From: Acidobacteriaceae bacterium
Lineage (GTDB): Bacteria > Acidobacteriota > Terriglobia > Terriglobales > Acidobacteriaceae
Assembly: GCA_025350325.1 (NCBI GenBank)
Contig: JANXYB010000014.1
Span: 1 to 64,000, forward strand
DNA length: 64,000 nt
Direction: 5' to 3'
Under the pieces are notes generated by a model, which did no database searches, was not told the DNA's origin, and saw nothing but the letters and a program-made list of their open reading frames with translations. The stretch's first letter is position 1. Each line of letters starts with the position of its first letter. Both the position numbers and the translations under genes were made by a program. Positions 1 through 10,700 of this stretch are shown here, in pieces.

Positions 1-171
1 ACACCTAAGTTTTAGACGCGCGAGGACCGCTCTGGATGCAGAGCTCCGGTACGCCTCATGTTGGGATTGTACAGCGGGACCGTAGTTGGACTGGTGAGAT
101 ATGCAACCCAATTCTTGCTGCGGTGCATACGCAGCAAGGATTGGAGTACAGATATCGTGCCGAATGAGAGA

Positions 172-1446
172 TCAGCCTGCTTTTTCAAGCAGACAGAGCG
201 AGAGGTCGCGGCGCTCCACCATTTCGCGCGTAATCTCAAGGTCGCGGACGCGCTTGTTGCTGGGCAAGTGATACATCAAATCGAGCATCAGTTCTTCGAG
301 GATCATGCGCAGGCCGCGTGCCCCAACTTTGCGCGCAAGAGCCTCGCGTGCGATGGCGCCGATGGCGTCTGCGGTGAAATGCAAGCGCACATTTTCATAT
401 TCGAGCAGGCGTTGATACTGCTTGACGATCGCATTGCGCGGCTTGGTAAGAATCTCGGTGAGTGCGGCTTCATCGAGTTCGTCGAGAATGCCCATGACGG
501 GCAGGCGGCCGACGAATTCAGGAATAAGGCCGTACTTGATAAGGTCTTGCGGTTCGGTTCGCCGCAGCAGTTCTGTGTCCCGATGCGAACGAGTGGTTAC
601 CGCATCTGCCTCTACATCAACGGCCTTGAATCCTAGTGCCTTTTTGCCTACGCGCCGGCCTACAACGCGTTCGAGACCAACGAATGCACCACCGCAAATG
701 AAGAGAATGTTGGTGGTATCTACGGCGGTGAATTCCTGGTGGGGATGCTTGCGTCCGCCTTGGGGCGGCACGTTGGCAACGGTGCCCTCGAGAATTTTGA
801 GCAGCGCCTGCTGCACGCCCTCACCGGATACATCGCGCGTGATGGACGGGTTCTCGTCCTTGCGGCCGATCTTGTCGATCTCGTCAATGTAGATGATGCC
901 CTGCTGGGCCCGTGTCACATCCCCGTCGGCAGCTTGCAGAAGCTTGAGGATAATGTTCTCGACATCTTCGCCCACGTAGCCAGCCTCGGTGAGAGTTGTG
1001 GCATCGACAATGGCGAAAGGCACGTCGAGCATTTTGGCCAGGGTATGGGCAAGCAGAGTTTTGCCCGAACCGGTCGGCCCAACGAGCAGGATGTTGGATT
1101 TGGCCAGTTCAACTTCGTTGTTGCGCATGCGATTCATCTGGATGCGCTTGTAGTGGTTGTAGACTGCTACGGCCAGCTTCTTTTTGGTCTGGTCCTGGCC
1201 GATGACATAGTCGTCGAGGAAGCTTTTCACTTCCTGCGGCTTGGGCAGATGGCCGGGCGCGGTCGCGGGGTGAGCGGCGTCGCCACGATCGTCCTCCAGA
1301 ATGGAGTTGCAGACAGCGACGCACTCATCGCAAATGTAAGCACGAGGATAGTCGCTGGGCGACGAGATCAACTTGGCTACGGCGTCCTGCGATTTATGAC
1401 AGAACGAGCAGCGCAATGCTTCTTCAGGTCCCGTGCGCGTTTTCAT
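172..1446 (-). CDS. clpX: ATP-dependent Clp protease ATP-binding subunit ClpX
   Basis: AAA+ unfoldase that recognises tagged or misfolded cytoplasmic proteins and feeds them to ClpP. The 424-residue length is normal for ClpX. An N-terminal C4 zinc-binding domain is visible (Cys13, Cys16, Cys39, Cys42), followed by Walker A GPTGSGKT at 123-130, a GYVGED pore loop at 156-161, Walker B with [10 protein letters not shown] at about 184-193, and a GARGLR sensor-2 segment near the C-terminus. The ATG at 1446 is preceded by a GGAGCAGGA-like ribosome binding site. It lies 56 bp downstream of clpP and is the last gene of a tig-clpP-clpX operon, the classical bacterial order. Identification is secure. 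Confidence 0.98.
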   Translation of the reverse strand: MKTRTGPEEALRCSFCHKSQDAVAKLISSPSDYPRAYICDECVAVCNSILEDDRGDAAHPATAPGHLPKPQEVKSFLDDYVIGQDQTKKKLAVAVYNHYKRIQMNRMRNNEVELAKSNILLVGPTGSGKTLLAHTLAKMLDVPFAIVDATTLTEAGYVGEDVENIILKLLQAADGDVTRAQQGIIYIDEIDKIGRKDENPSITRDVSGEGVQQALLKILEGTVANVPPQGGRKHPHQEFTAVDTTNILFICGGAFVGLERVVGRRVGKKALGFKAVDVEADAVTTRSHRDTELLRRTEPQDLIKYGLIPEFVGRLPVMGILDELDEAALTEILTKPRNAIVKQYQRLLEYENVRLHFTADAIGAIAREALARKVGARGLRMILEELMLDLMYHLPSNKRVRDLEITREMVERRDLSLCLLEKAG

Positions 1447-1502
1447 TTTTTCCTGCTCCCTTGGACGAGCGTATTCGATTTCATAAACTGTTTGTCGAAC
1501 GA

Positions 1503-2093
1503 TTACGTGCGCGGCCGATCGATGATTTCGTCGATGATGCCGTATTCCTTGGCTTGCTGCGAGTTCATAATAAAATCGCGCTCGACATCGCGTTCAATTT
1601 GGTCAAGCGGCTGGTTGGTGTGCTTAGCCATGAGCGTGTTGGTGATTTCGCGAATGCGCAGAATCTCTCGTGCGTGAATATCGATGTCGGTAGCCTGTCC
1701 ACTCAACCCGCCCATCGACGGCTGGTGGATCAGGATGCGGGAGTTGGGCAATGCAAAACGCTTGCCCTTGGTTCCGGCAAGCAGAAGAAAGGCGCCCATG
1801 CTGGCCGCTTGGCCGATGCAATAGGTAACCACATTATTCTTAATGAATTGCATGGTGTCGTAAATGGCGAGGCCCGCGGTGATCGAACCGCCCGGGGAAT
1901 TGATGTACAACTGCACGTCCTTCTCGGGGTCTTCGCCAGAGAGAAACAGCATTTGTGCAACGATGAGATTGGCTACCTGATCATCGATCGGCGTGCCGAG
2001 GAAAATGATGTTATCGCGAAGCAGACGCGAATAAATGTCGTAGGCGCGCTCGCCTCGACTCGTCTGCTCAACCACCATGGGAACCAATGCCAT
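1503..2093 (-). CDS. clpP: ATP-dependent Clp protease proteolytic subunit ClpP
   Basis: Serine peptidase that forms the tetradecameric barrel working with ClpX (and probably with the ClpC encoded at 48.7 kb). From the ATG at 2093 the product is 196 residues, the usual mature-like length. An open frame extends 30 codons upstream but that extension looks non-coding. The catalytic triad is visible: Ser98 in QAASMGA, His123 in ILIHQP, and an Asp in the IERDVERD segment (169-173). The substrate-binding INSPGGS loop is at about 64-70. It sits between tig and clpX on the same strand, with a 152-bp gap from tig that could hold an internal promoter. Confidence 0.97.
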   Translation of the reverse strand: MALVPMVVEQTSRGERAYDIYSRLLRDNIIFLGTPIDDQVANLIVAQMLFLSGEDPEKDVQLYINSPGGSITAGLAIYDTMQFIKNNVVTYCIGQAASMGAFLLLAGTKGKRFALPNSRILIHQPSMGGLSGQATDIDIHAREILRIREITNTLMAKHTNQPLDQIERDVERDFIMNSQQAKEYGIIDEIIDRPRT

Positions 2094-2245
2094 TGAATGA
2101 TTCTCGCTCTTCCGTTGGGGGAATGTTTTTCCCCCGTCCTTTTTGGCTACGCAGGCTTCTAAGCGATCCGGCCCGCGTGGCAATTTGCACCGCTTTACCT
2201 TAGACCACTCCAGAAACCCGAACCTGTCGCTGGGGAGGAGCCGGG

Positions 2246-3631
2246 TTACGCGGGTAGTTTCTCGTACAGTAGATTCGCGGTTTTTTCGCGCTTCATTTGC
2301 TCCCGGATTCTAGCTAGCCCACCGTCTTGAGTCAAACGCTGACGAAGTACATCGAATGACTCACCGGACTGCATCGCAGCTAACTGCAATTCGCCATCCA
2401 CTTCTTCATCGCTAACATTAACGCTTTCTGCCTCTGAAATGCGGTCAAGTAGAATGAATGCTTTAACTTCGGTAACAGCACTTTCGCGCTGGGCGCCGCG
2501 GAGACGCGAAAAATCGAGCTTTCTCATTTGTTCAGGATTCATTCCCTGGGCAGCAAGAGCACGAAGGCCCCGATCCAGACGCGCATCGATCTGATCCTGC
2601 ACCATCGACTCCGGCACGGGGAACGTAAACCGTTCAGAAAGAGCGGCAAACAGGCGATCCTTGGTTTCAGCTTCGATACTGCGACGCTTCTGGCTAGCCA
2701 TGTGCTCGCGGACGCGGGTTTGAAGATCCGCCAAGGTCTCGTAATCGCCCAATTCCTTCGCAAACTCGTCGTTTAGCTCGGGAATAGTTCGCTTTTTGAT
2801 GGCCTTTACGGTTATATCGTAGGCCACCGTCTTACCTTGCAGCTTTGCATCAGGATAATCGGCAGGATAAATGACCTCGGCTTTCAACTCCTGGCCTACT
2901 TTCGCGCCGCGCAGCACCTCATTGAAGGCCTGAACCGTCTCCTTGCCGCCTACCTCGACCAGGGAATTTTCACCCGCGATGGGGGCTGCTTCAGCGTCGT
3001 CTGAAATTTGACCGTTGTAGGAAATCTCCGCCCAATCGCCGTCGACGAGGGCACGGTCCTCTTCAACCGGCTCAACGGTGGCACGGGAGTCGCGCAAGTG
3101 CTCCAGTTCGTGTGCGAATTCTTCATCCGTCACTTCTACGGATGGCTTCGGCACGGTCACAGACTGGTATCCATCAATCGAAAACTCGGGTAAATACTCA
3201 AAGGTGGCCTTTACATGGAGTGGCTCGCCGTCCTCGATGGTCAACTCCGTCACTTGCGGCTGGCCAACGGGCTTTACGTTCAGGTCGCGTACACCCTGGT
3301 TAAATCGCTCAGGCAAAAGGCTGTCGACTACTTCTTTGCGGATTTCAGTAGCAAAGCGTCGCCGGATGACCGAATCGGGCACCTTTCCAGGACGAAACCC
3401 AGGAATTTTGGCATATTTTTGATAATTGCGGGTGACTTTACGGAAGGCCTGCGAAACTTCATCCGACGGAATATCCAGTACCATCTCGCGGGTGCATTCT
3501 GGATTGAGGATCGGGCCATGTTGGTGGGTGTGGTCGTGATCGTGCCCATCATGGGCATGGCCTTCTAGGGCAGCCGGGGGCTCGGTCGTATCGGGTGCGG
3601 GATTATTTTCAATAGTGTCTATAGAACTCAA
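2246..3631 (-). CDS. tig: trigger factor (ribosome-associated chaperone / PPIase), TTG start, His-rich N-terminus
   Basis: Trigger factor binds the ribosome exit tunnel and shields nascent chains. The ribosome-binding signature GFRPGKVP is present in the N-terminal domain, followed by an FKBP-type PPIase domain and the long C-terminal helical chaperone region, about 461 residues in all. No ATG lies at a sensible position. A TTG at 3631 has GGAAGG seven bases upstream and gives a clean N-terminus, so I prefer it to the longer frame reaching 3727. Unusually, residues 24-39 form a histidine-rich tract ([16 protein letters not shown], seven His in 16 residues) ahead of the ribosome-binding domain, which suggests metal binding. 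First gene of the tig-clpP-clpX operon. Confidence 0.95.
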   Translation of the reverse strand: MSSIDTIENNPAPDTTEPPAALEGHAHDGHDHDHTHQHGPILNPECTREMVLDIPSDEVSQAFRKVTRNYQKYAKIPGFRPGKVPDSVIRRRFATEIRKEVVDSLLPERFNQGVRDLNVKPVGQPQVTELTIEDGEPLHVKATFEYLPEFSIDGYQSVTVPKPSVEVTDEEFAHELEHLRDSRATVEPVEEDRALVDGDWAEISYNGQISDDAEAAPIAGENSLVEVGGKETVQAFNEVLRGAKVGQELKAEVIYPADYPDAKLQGKTVAYDITVKAIKKRTIPELNDEFAKELGDYETLADLQTRVREHMASQKRRSIEAETKDRLFAALSERFTFPVPESMVQDQIDARLDRGLRALAAQGMNPEQMRKLDFSRLRGAQRESAVTEVKAFILLDRISEAESVNVSDEEVDGELQLAAMQSGESFDVLRQRLTQDGGLARIREQMKREKTANLLYEKLPA

Positions 3632-3804
3632 CGTTTTGCCTTCCGGGCGCGACAAGCGCCACCAAAATTCTACTGCCGGCTGCGCTTTCCAGCGGTACAG
3701 GGTACATTGGCCGGGGACATCCCTCACCTTATGTTAAGAGTGTTTGCGGCACGGGTCAAACCGGCGAGGCGCGGTGGAGCGGAGGACGCACCCCGGAAGG
3801 CACG

Positions 3805-4062
3805 TTATCGCTCAGCGGCCTCTGGTTTACGGACATAAGGCTTGAATCGGGGATGCGCTGCTCCGGAATGCCAATAGTGCTCGCGGGCTTGTCGCAGGCT
3901 CAGTTCGCCGTTGACCGTATTCCAAATTTCGCTGGCCTCGGCGTCTTCCTGGCCGTCGTCTTCCCACCAGCAGACAGGGCACAGCGCCAGCGTTGCCGGC
4001 GATTCCAGTGTTTTGAAACCGCAGCACGGGCAACGATAAAGAATGGCGGTTGTTGTCCCCAT
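3805..4062 (-). CDS. CPCC family cysteine-rich protein
   Basis: Small 85-residue cytoplasmic protein whose N-terminal half carries CPCC followed by a CPVCWWEDDGQ block, the arrangement of the cysteine-rich CPCC domain family (PF14206-like). The paired cysteines suggest zinc binding, but the family has no established biochemical role. The C-terminal part (LSLRQAREHYWHSGAAHPRF) is also typical of the family. It is separated from tig by about 170 bp and is followed on the same strand by the gene for an outer-membrane barrel, so it is probably monocistronic. Confidence 0.85.
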   Translation of the reverse strand: MGTTTAILYRCPCCGFKTLESPATLALCPVCWWEDDGQEDAEASEIWNTVNGELSLRQAREHYWHSGAAHPRFKPYVRKPEAAER

Positions 4063-4167
4063 CGTGACAATGGACGAGAAAAGGTGGGGTCGCGTTTACA
4101 TCAGTTGCGCCCAACTTGATGGAGAGGGATTACCGGCGCGTTTATGGGATCAACTCAAGTTGACCGC

Positions 4168-4710
4168 TCAAAATCGAAACACGATACCGGTGGAGAAGCG
4201 GGCATGGGTCCCGTTGCTGGGCGACTGCGTCGGCGCGCTGATACGGTCGGCTGCGAATCGCCACCCGAAGAACGGCGCTATAGGAACGTCTAGCCCCCCG
4301 CCCAAAGCATAAGCGACTGACCCGCCTGAAATGGATGCGCTTGCACCGTTTGCCGAGTGCTCGCCGCCCACCAGCCCGTGGGCGAAAACCTTGACCCCGA
4401 GCGCGCCCACAGTGAGCCGGGGCCCCAAGAGCACGGTCGTGGTGCGGGGTACGGCTGCGTTGGCGCCGAGACCATAATGGGCGACGTCGCCCTCGATACC
4501 CAAAAATGGGCGCATGTGAATTTGCAGCGCCCCTTCCCATCCGTTAAGGCCACCAACATTGGGGTAGAAGGTGTTGGATCCGGTGCGGCTGTAGCCAAAG
4601 AAGGCGTCGCCTTTTGGCCCAAGGGCATGCGCCTTTGGAGGGGCGCTCGATAAACCAAAAAGAGCCAGAAGGCCGAGACACGCAGAAAAAGCAAAAGAAC
4701 GAGTCGACAT
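4168..4710 (-). CDS. putative outer membrane beta-barrel protein
   Basis: 180-residue protein with a clear Sec signal peptide (hydrophobic stretch at about 8-28 ending AHA-L). The mature part is rich in alternating hydrophobic and polar residues, Gly and aromatic residues, and the protein ends in aromatic Phe (VFRF), as expected for Bam-inserted barrels. About eight short strands can be fitted, which suggests an OmpA/OmpW-like small barrel. No specific family is recognisable by eye. It has its own short upstream region shared divergently with the exported oxidoreductase at 4863. Confidence 0.75.
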   Translation of the reverse strand: MSTRSFAFSACLGLLALFGLSSAPPKAHALGPKGDAFFGYSRTGSNTFYPNVGGLNGWEGALQIHMRPFLGIEGDVAHYGLGANAAVPRTTTVLLGPRLTVGALGVKVFAHGLVGGEHSANGASASISGGSVAYALGGGLDVPIAPFFGWRFAADRISAPTQSPSNGTHARFSTGIVFRF

Positions 4711-4862
4711 GGGATTCCCTTCTCGATAAGCCTAATTCACCTCGCCGAAGGAGATAGCTCTCGAAGACTTCAGTTGCCTTGGATGCGCCTGTTGAGAGTG
4801 GGCTTTGCATTTAGTTCGTGCCGTCGGGAGTAAAATCGGGCGGCAGGAGAAAAGCTAAAGAC

Positions 4863-5999
4863 ATGAGTGGTTTCCGCAATTTACTTGATCCAGGCAAATG
4901 CTTATTAGTGGGTCTGCTGGCAACGATGCCGATGATGGGCAGGGCTCAAGGCCAGCCGGCTCCGCTACGGGTGGCTGTGGTGGGCTTGGAGCATGGGCAC
5001 GTTGAGGGGTTCCTGGCGCAATTGCCAAAGCATGGAGACGTGCAACTGGTTGGCATTGCGGACGCAGACTCTGCCCTCATCGCAAAATATCAGAAGAAAT
5101 ATTCGCTGCCGGAGACGCTTTTCTTCAAGAGTGAAGCGAACATGATTGAGGTGCAACATCCACAGGCGGTGTTGGTTTACACCTCGATCGCGGAGCATCG
5201 CCCTGCCATCGAGATTGCCGCCCGGTATGGCGTTTCAGTGATGGTGGAGAAGCCGCTGACGATTTCGCTCGAGGACGCCCTTGCCATAAGACGTGTGGCG
5301 CGGGAAAAGCATATTCAAGTGCTGGTGAATTACGAGACGACCTGGTACGCGAGCAACAAGGCGGCGTATGACGAGGTCAAAAGCGGCCGCATTGGCGAAG
5401 TGCGGCGCGTCGTGGTGCACGACGGCCATCAAGGCCCGAAGGAGATCGGCGTTGGCCCTGAATTTCTTGGCTTTCTGACCGATCCCGCGAAAAACGGTGC
5501 CGGAGCGCTCTACGACTTCGGCTGTTATGGCGTCGACCTGATGACCTGGCTGATGCATGGCGAGGCTCCGCTGACCGTGACTGCGGTGCTGAATGATGAC
5601 AAGCCTCTGCTCTACGGCAATGTCGATGATGACGCGACCATTGTGCTCGCTTATCCGCGTGCGCAGGCGGTGATTCAAGGCTCGTGGAACTGGCCTTTTG
5701 GGCGTAAGGATATGGAGGTTTACGGGGCTACGGGGTACGCGATCACAGTGGCGGCGGATCAGATCAGGATCCGGCATGAGCATGATGCCGAAGACCATTT
5801 GACGACCGCTTCGCCCCTGAGCGGAGCGCAGAAGGACTCGCTCGACTACCTTGCCGCCGTTCTGCGCGGTCAGCTAGTCCCCGGAGGAGATCTGACGGCG
5901 CTAGATACGAATGTCGTGGTCATGCAGATTCTCGATGCTGCGCGGGAGTCCGCGCGAACAGGCAGGAGTGTGAAGTTGTCGAGGTTGGGAGCCGACTAA
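4863..5999 (+). CDS. exported Gfo/Idh/MocA-family oxidoreductase
   Basis: NAD(P)-dependent sugar-type dehydrogenase fold. The N-terminus from the ATG at 4863 carries a probable signal sequence ending near MMGRAQGQ. A GTG at 4818 would add 15 charged residues and is less likely. The Rossmann segment reads VAVVGLEHGHVEGF in place of the usual GxGxxG. EKPLTIS, with the conserved Lys of the family, is at about 118-124, followed by the C-terminal beta-sheet domain (GALYDFGCYGVDLM). Export of a nucleotide-dependent enzyme is unusual; either the cofactor is tightly bound, as in glucose-fructose oxidoreductase, or the enzyme has lost catalysis. It converges with an exported aldose 1-epimerase, so a shared role in periplasmic sugar processing is plausible but unproven. 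Confidence 0.85.
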   Translation: MSGFRNLLDPGKCLLVGLLATMPMMGRAQGQPAPLRVAVVGLEHGHVEGFLAQLPKHGDVQLVGIADADSALIAKYQKKYSLPETLFFKSEANMIEVQHPQAVLVYTSIAEHRPAIEIAARYGVSVMVEKPLTISLEDALAIRRVAREKHIQVLVNYETTWYASNKAAYDEVKSGRIGEVRRVVVHDGHQGPKEIGVGPEFLGFLTDPAKNGAGALYDFGCYGVDLMTWLMHGEAPLTVTAVLNDDKPLLYGNVDDDATIVLAYPRAQAVIQGSWNWPFGRKDMEVYGATGYAITVAADQIRIRHEHDAEDHLTTASPLSGAQKDSLDYLAAVLRGQLVPGGDLTALDTNVVVMQILDAARESARTGRSVKLSRLGAD

Positions 6000-6054
6000 G
6001 TTATGCCAGATTGTGGGCCCCGCCTTCTGCAGAGAGCCCACTGGACGGCGATCC

Positions 6055-7218
6055 TTACGGTACGAAAACGCGCAGGCGGACGTGCCATTTGGTGGATTGT
6101 CCGGGTTTGAGCGTCACCATGCCGGTGTCAGTTGAACCCCATTCCTTGCCAAACGGGTCGCCGAAATTGTATTGGTGTTCGATCGCGACGAAGTTCTTGG
6201 CAGGCGGCGCATAAACCTGGATGGCCTTGATCTCAGGGGATAGGCCCTCAATTCTTACCCCGTAAGACGCTGCGGGATCGACGAGTTGGACCGTCACCAT
6301 GCCGTTCTTCCAATCAAGATCATTCCAATTATCGTCGAAGAATTCTTTGCCGAGAGCTTTGCCCCCAGGTGCACGCAGATCGTATCGAGTTCCAGCGACG
6401 TGCAGCACTTTCCCGGTAGGGAAGACGTTGTCATAGCCGTCAACCTCTGCCATAGCCAAAGCGGGAACGCTCAGCCGCACCTGCTTACGATCGCCGGAGG
6501 GCAGATTGAAATAGGGATGCCAAGCGATGGCCATGGGCTCAGCGATGCTGCCCACGTTCTTTGCTACGATGCTGGCCTCAACCGCGTCCGCGGTGAGAGT
6601 AATGGTGAAGGAGAGGTTGGTCATTGAAAGCCAATGGCCGCCAAAGTCTCCAGCATAGATCGTACCGGTGACCTGTTTTCCGCCCGCGATGTTCGTGACC
6701 TTGACATCATCCGTCTGCGATTTGAGAATCAGGCCGTGCATGGCATGGCGTTCGGCGGTCGGTTTTGTGCCTATATTGTTAGCGGGCAGCTTGAGCGTGT
6801 GGCCTTGCCACTCAGTGGTGAGCGTTTTGCCGTCCTCTGAGAGCTTGCCGCGAATCCGATTGGGGTAGGGAACGAGAAACGCCGAGCCCATGGAATAGCC
6901 CTTGGCGCCAATCTCGTTGTCTTCCTGATCGAGCGTCTTGGCTGCGGTGGCCAGGTCAGGCGACGCCAGCACGTCAATCTCCCCTTTGCCGGGGAAGTTG
7001 GCGGTGATCTGTAGCACTTCCATACCGCGCCCGGGCAGCACAGTGATGCTGGTGAACTGCGGCTTGGCAGATTTGGTGACCTTGCGGGTCAGAGTGATAA
7101 CTTTTTGGCCGCCGATTTCAGGGGCGGGCTGGGCTTGGCTGGCTGACGCAAAAGAGGCCGCCAAAATGACCGGCAGCGCCAACGGAAGAAGGTCATGTCT
7201 GCGCATTATTAAGTTCAT
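6055..7218 (-). CDS. exported aldose 1-epimerase (galactose mutarotase family)
   Basis: Interconverts alpha and beta anomers of aldoses. The ATG at 7218 (GGATGGGATAAG just upstream) starts a short cytoplasmic head and a signal peptide (LLPLALPVILAASFASASQAQ), so the enzyme should be periplasmic. Upstream in-frame codons to 7371 look non-coding. Family residues are visible: a His in the ERHAMHGLI segment (about 160), the AWHPYFNL histidine (about 240), and the catalytic Glu in VAIEHQYNFGDPFG near the C-terminus. The substrate sugar cannot be told. It is convergent with the Gfo/Idh/MocA gene, 55 bp apart. Confidence 0.9.
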   Translation of the reverse strand: MNLIMRRHDLLPLALPVILAASFASASQAQPAPEIGGQKVITLTRKVTKSAKPQFTSITVLPGRGMEVLQITANFPGKGEIDVLASPDLATAAKTLDQEDNEIGAKGYSMGSAFLVPYPNRIRGKLSEDGKTLTTEWQGHTLKLPANNIGTKPTAERHAMHGLILKSQTDDVKVTNIAGGKQVTGTIYAGDFGGHWLSMTNLSFTITLTADAVEASIVAKNVGSIAEPMAIAWHPYFNLPSGDRKQVRLSVPALAMAEVDGYDNVFPTGKVLHVAGTRYDLRAPGGKALGKEFFDDNWNDLDWKNGMVTVQLVDPAASYGVRIEGLSPEIKAIQVYAPPAKNFVAIEHQYNFGDPFGKEWGSTDTGMVTLKPGQSTKWHVRLRVFVP

Positions 7219-7731
7219 TCTTATCCCATCCTGAACATGCAGGCAAATTTTTCGAGCGCGCCCCGCGCGAGGCAGAGATTCCCTGCGACAGAAAGCACAA
7301 TCTGAAAGCGGACTCATTCTACGACAGATGGCTCGGTTGCAGCTTAATTTCGCGCACCGCTGCGCCAGCAAGTTGATTGGAGTCGGGTAGATTTGAGCGG
7401 ACTAGTTGTGGCGCCCAGGTCCGGTTCGCCACGATGCTACGTTATGTGATCAAAAAACAATGCGATTACGTCCTAGAGACAATTGGGCTTGAGGACGGTC
7501 CTAGGCTACAAGCATCAAGGCAATCCGAACGGCAGGACGGCATTGTTGGCAGTGTTGCAATCTCCTCAGACAAGATACAATTCCAGCCAACCGGTCAACA
7601 ACTGAAAACGGTGAAGTGTCACGATTCTCGCCAAATGGCGGCAGTGTTCGCGGTCTTACGATGGTCCGCTCTCAACGAACGTCTCGCCTTATCGGGGCTT
7701 CCCCCGAGAGAAAGGCTTCGGGATTATCAAT
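7219..7731 (+). other. 513-bp divergent intergenic region
   Basis: Lies between the divergent start codons of the aldose epimerase and the S53 protease. Short open frames exist on the plus strand (for example 7377-7748) but their translations look random, without a signal sequence or motif, and overlap the protease start. I see no RNA gene or clear repeat. Promoters for both flanking genes are expected here. Confidence 0.4.
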
Positions 7732-10700
7732 ATGCGTTTCCTTGGTAGACTCCTTATCTGTATCAGTGTCCTCTCTTCGCTGTGTTCACTCGGAGCACAT
7801 TCACAGGTAGTGCCGGCAGCAGTACGGATCGTCGATCGGGTCGATGAAAGCCAATTAGTGACGCTGAAAGGCAACACCCACCCTGCCGCGAATGCCCAAA
7901 ATGATGTCGGACGCGTGAGCGCTAGGACGCGGATGAGCGATCTCATCCTGCTTCTGAGCCGTAGCCCGGAGCGACAAGCCTCCTTCGACGCCTTTGTTGC
8001 GAGTCAGTATGACTCGACTTCCCCGAACTTCCATCAGTGGCTTGAGCCCGCGGAAGTCGGTGTGCAGTTTGGGCCATCTTTGGGCGACATTACGACCGTC
8101 TCTAATTGGCTTTCGACCCACGGATTCTCAGTGGATGAAGTGTCGAAAGATCGCATGACCATCCGCTTCAGCGGGAGCGCGGCGCAGGTAGAGAGCGCGT
8201 TTCATGTCGAGATGCACAATTTGTCGGTGAACGGTGAAAAGCACATCAGCAACATGATGGATCCGCAAATCCCCATGGCGCTCGAACCGGCGGTCGCCGG
8301 CGTGAAAGCGCTGCATAATTTCTTTCCGCGCCCGCAGCATCGGTTGGGCGGAAAAGTGAAGCTCAATCGCGCTACGGGACAATGGGAAAGAGTGGCCGCT
8401 GCTCCCACCGGGATAAGTGCGAGTGGTGCACCGGCATCGGGCGTAACACCACGACCTGACTTTGGTGTGGGCGTGCCGGTGTCGACAACTAACACCGCGT
8501 ATGTTGTCGAGGACCTTGGCCCCTACGATTTTGCTACCATTTACAACATTCTTCCCCTATGGAATGCGGCGACGCCGATTGATGGTAGCGGCCAAACCAT
8601 CGCGATCGCTGGAACCAGCAACATTAACCTGGCGGATGTAACTTCGTTTCGAGCACTATTTGGGCTGCCGGTGGGGACAGCCCCGAAAATTATCGTCGCT
8701 AATGGCGTTGATCCAGGGCTATGTTCATCCACAAGTGTCGGGTGTACCATCGACGACCAAATCGAGAATGCGTTGGACGTCGAGTGGTCGGGCGCAGTGG
8801 CGAAGGGAGCCAGTATCGTGCTGGTGGTCTCGGGCGCCACGACTCCCTCAACCGACACCGTTTATAGTTCCGCGAATTATGTTATTGAGAACAACACGGC
8901 GAAGATTCTGAATGTGAGTTACGGCGAGTGCGAACTGGGCTTGGGGATAACTGGCAACGCCACGTACAACAATCTGTGGCAGACCGCAGCGACGCAGGGC
9001 ATCGCAGTATTTGCAGCATCCGGGGATCAAGGCTCGGCTGCCTGCGATGGAGGTAGCTCGCCTCTTACCATTCTTCCGTCTAAGTTTGGCCTGCAGGTAA
9101 GCGGTTTGGCTTCGCCTCAGTATGTGACTGCGGTAGGCGGAACGGATTTCAATTGGTGCAACCCGACGGTGACCACCAATTGCTCCAGCGGATCGCCGTT
9201 CTGGGGCTCATCCAACGATGTGCATGGGACAAGCGCCTTAGGCTACGTGCCTGAGGTGCCGTGGAATGACAGTTGTGCCACTCCACAATCGACCGCATAC
9301 CTTAAAACAGTTGGGACGAAGGTCAACTTCACTGGTGTGATGAGCACCGCAGAGGATGCCTGCAATTTCGTTGCGACCAATTTCATTCAGATCAATGCGC
9401 AGTTCGGGGTCGACCTTTCTAGTTTTAATGATGTTGTCGGCGGCGGCGGCGGCGTGAGCGCATGCACGTTGACTGACGCAGGCACTGCAGCAAGTTGTGT
9501 CGGCGGCTATCCAAAACCGAGTTGGCAGACGGGCGTTACCGGTATTCCCGCGGATGGAAAGCGGGATATCCCGGACGTTTCATTTTTTGCTTCAAACGGG
9601 ATTTGGGATAGCTCGTACCTGATCTGCGTTGCGGCGGATGGGGCGTGCGTGACGTCGACCTCGATCACCGCCGAGCCCACAGCGCAGGAGATTGGTGGAA
9701 CCTCGGCAGCATCGCCGGCAATGGCCGGAGTAATGGCTCTGATCAACCAAAACGCTGGCGCGCCGCAGGGTAATCCCAACCCGCAGCTTTACGCGCTTGC
9801 CGGGAAGCAAACTTATTCCGGTTGCAAGTCTGAAACTGGTGCGACCACCAATGGTTGCTATTTCAACGATATTGATTCCAGCACGATTGCAGTGCCATGT
9901 GGGGCCAATTCGCCGAATTGCACAGTCAACAAGGCGGGCGATCTGCTGGGCATCACATCAGGCTATGCCGCCGGCGCGGGATTCGATCTGGCGACTGGCC
10001 TTGGTTCTTTGAATGTGGCGAATGTCGTGACTGGTTGGACTTCATTAACCGGGACAGCGAGAGCAACCGTGACTGTGACGCCCGCAGTAAGCACGTTCCT
10101 CGCAAGTGTTCCGCTGACGGTGACGGGTACCGTAACCGGCTCACCAGTAGCGGCGACGGGCACTGTAACCCTTACCGGAGGAGGTTACATTTCCGCACCC
10201 ACGGCGGTCTCCGCCAGCGGGACCTATTCATTTGTTATCCCAGCGAATAGTTTGAGGGGTGGCTCCGATATGTTGACGGTCACTTACAGCGGAAACCCCA
10301 CTTACGCTCTAACTACGGCGATGGCGACGGTTACGGTGAAGATACCGACCTACACGGTTACGTCACCGATCGTATCCACGCCTGTCGCTGTCACGCGCGG
10401 TAGCTCAGCAACTGCGACGCTGACAGTGAGTGCCACAGACGGCTATGCGGGCACAGTCACACTTAGCTGCTCGCTGACCGGATCACCCACTGGAGCAACC
10501 GAAGTTCCAACATGCTCTGCAGCGAACGCTACCGTGACCCTGAGTTCGGGCACAACATCAGGAACCGCTACTGTGACCGTTAGTACGACGGCAGCCACAG
10601 CATCGATGGCAAAGCCGAAAATCGGGGGTTGGTCCGAGGCGGGCGGCGGTGCAGTGCTGGCGCTGCTGATGTTCTTCGGGATTCCAGCGCGGCGGCGAAG

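Noticed and set aside
7377-7748. Plus-strand open frame of 123 codons before the S53 protease
   Set aside because: Translation lacks any motif or signal sequence, overlaps the protease start codon and has no ribosome binding site.
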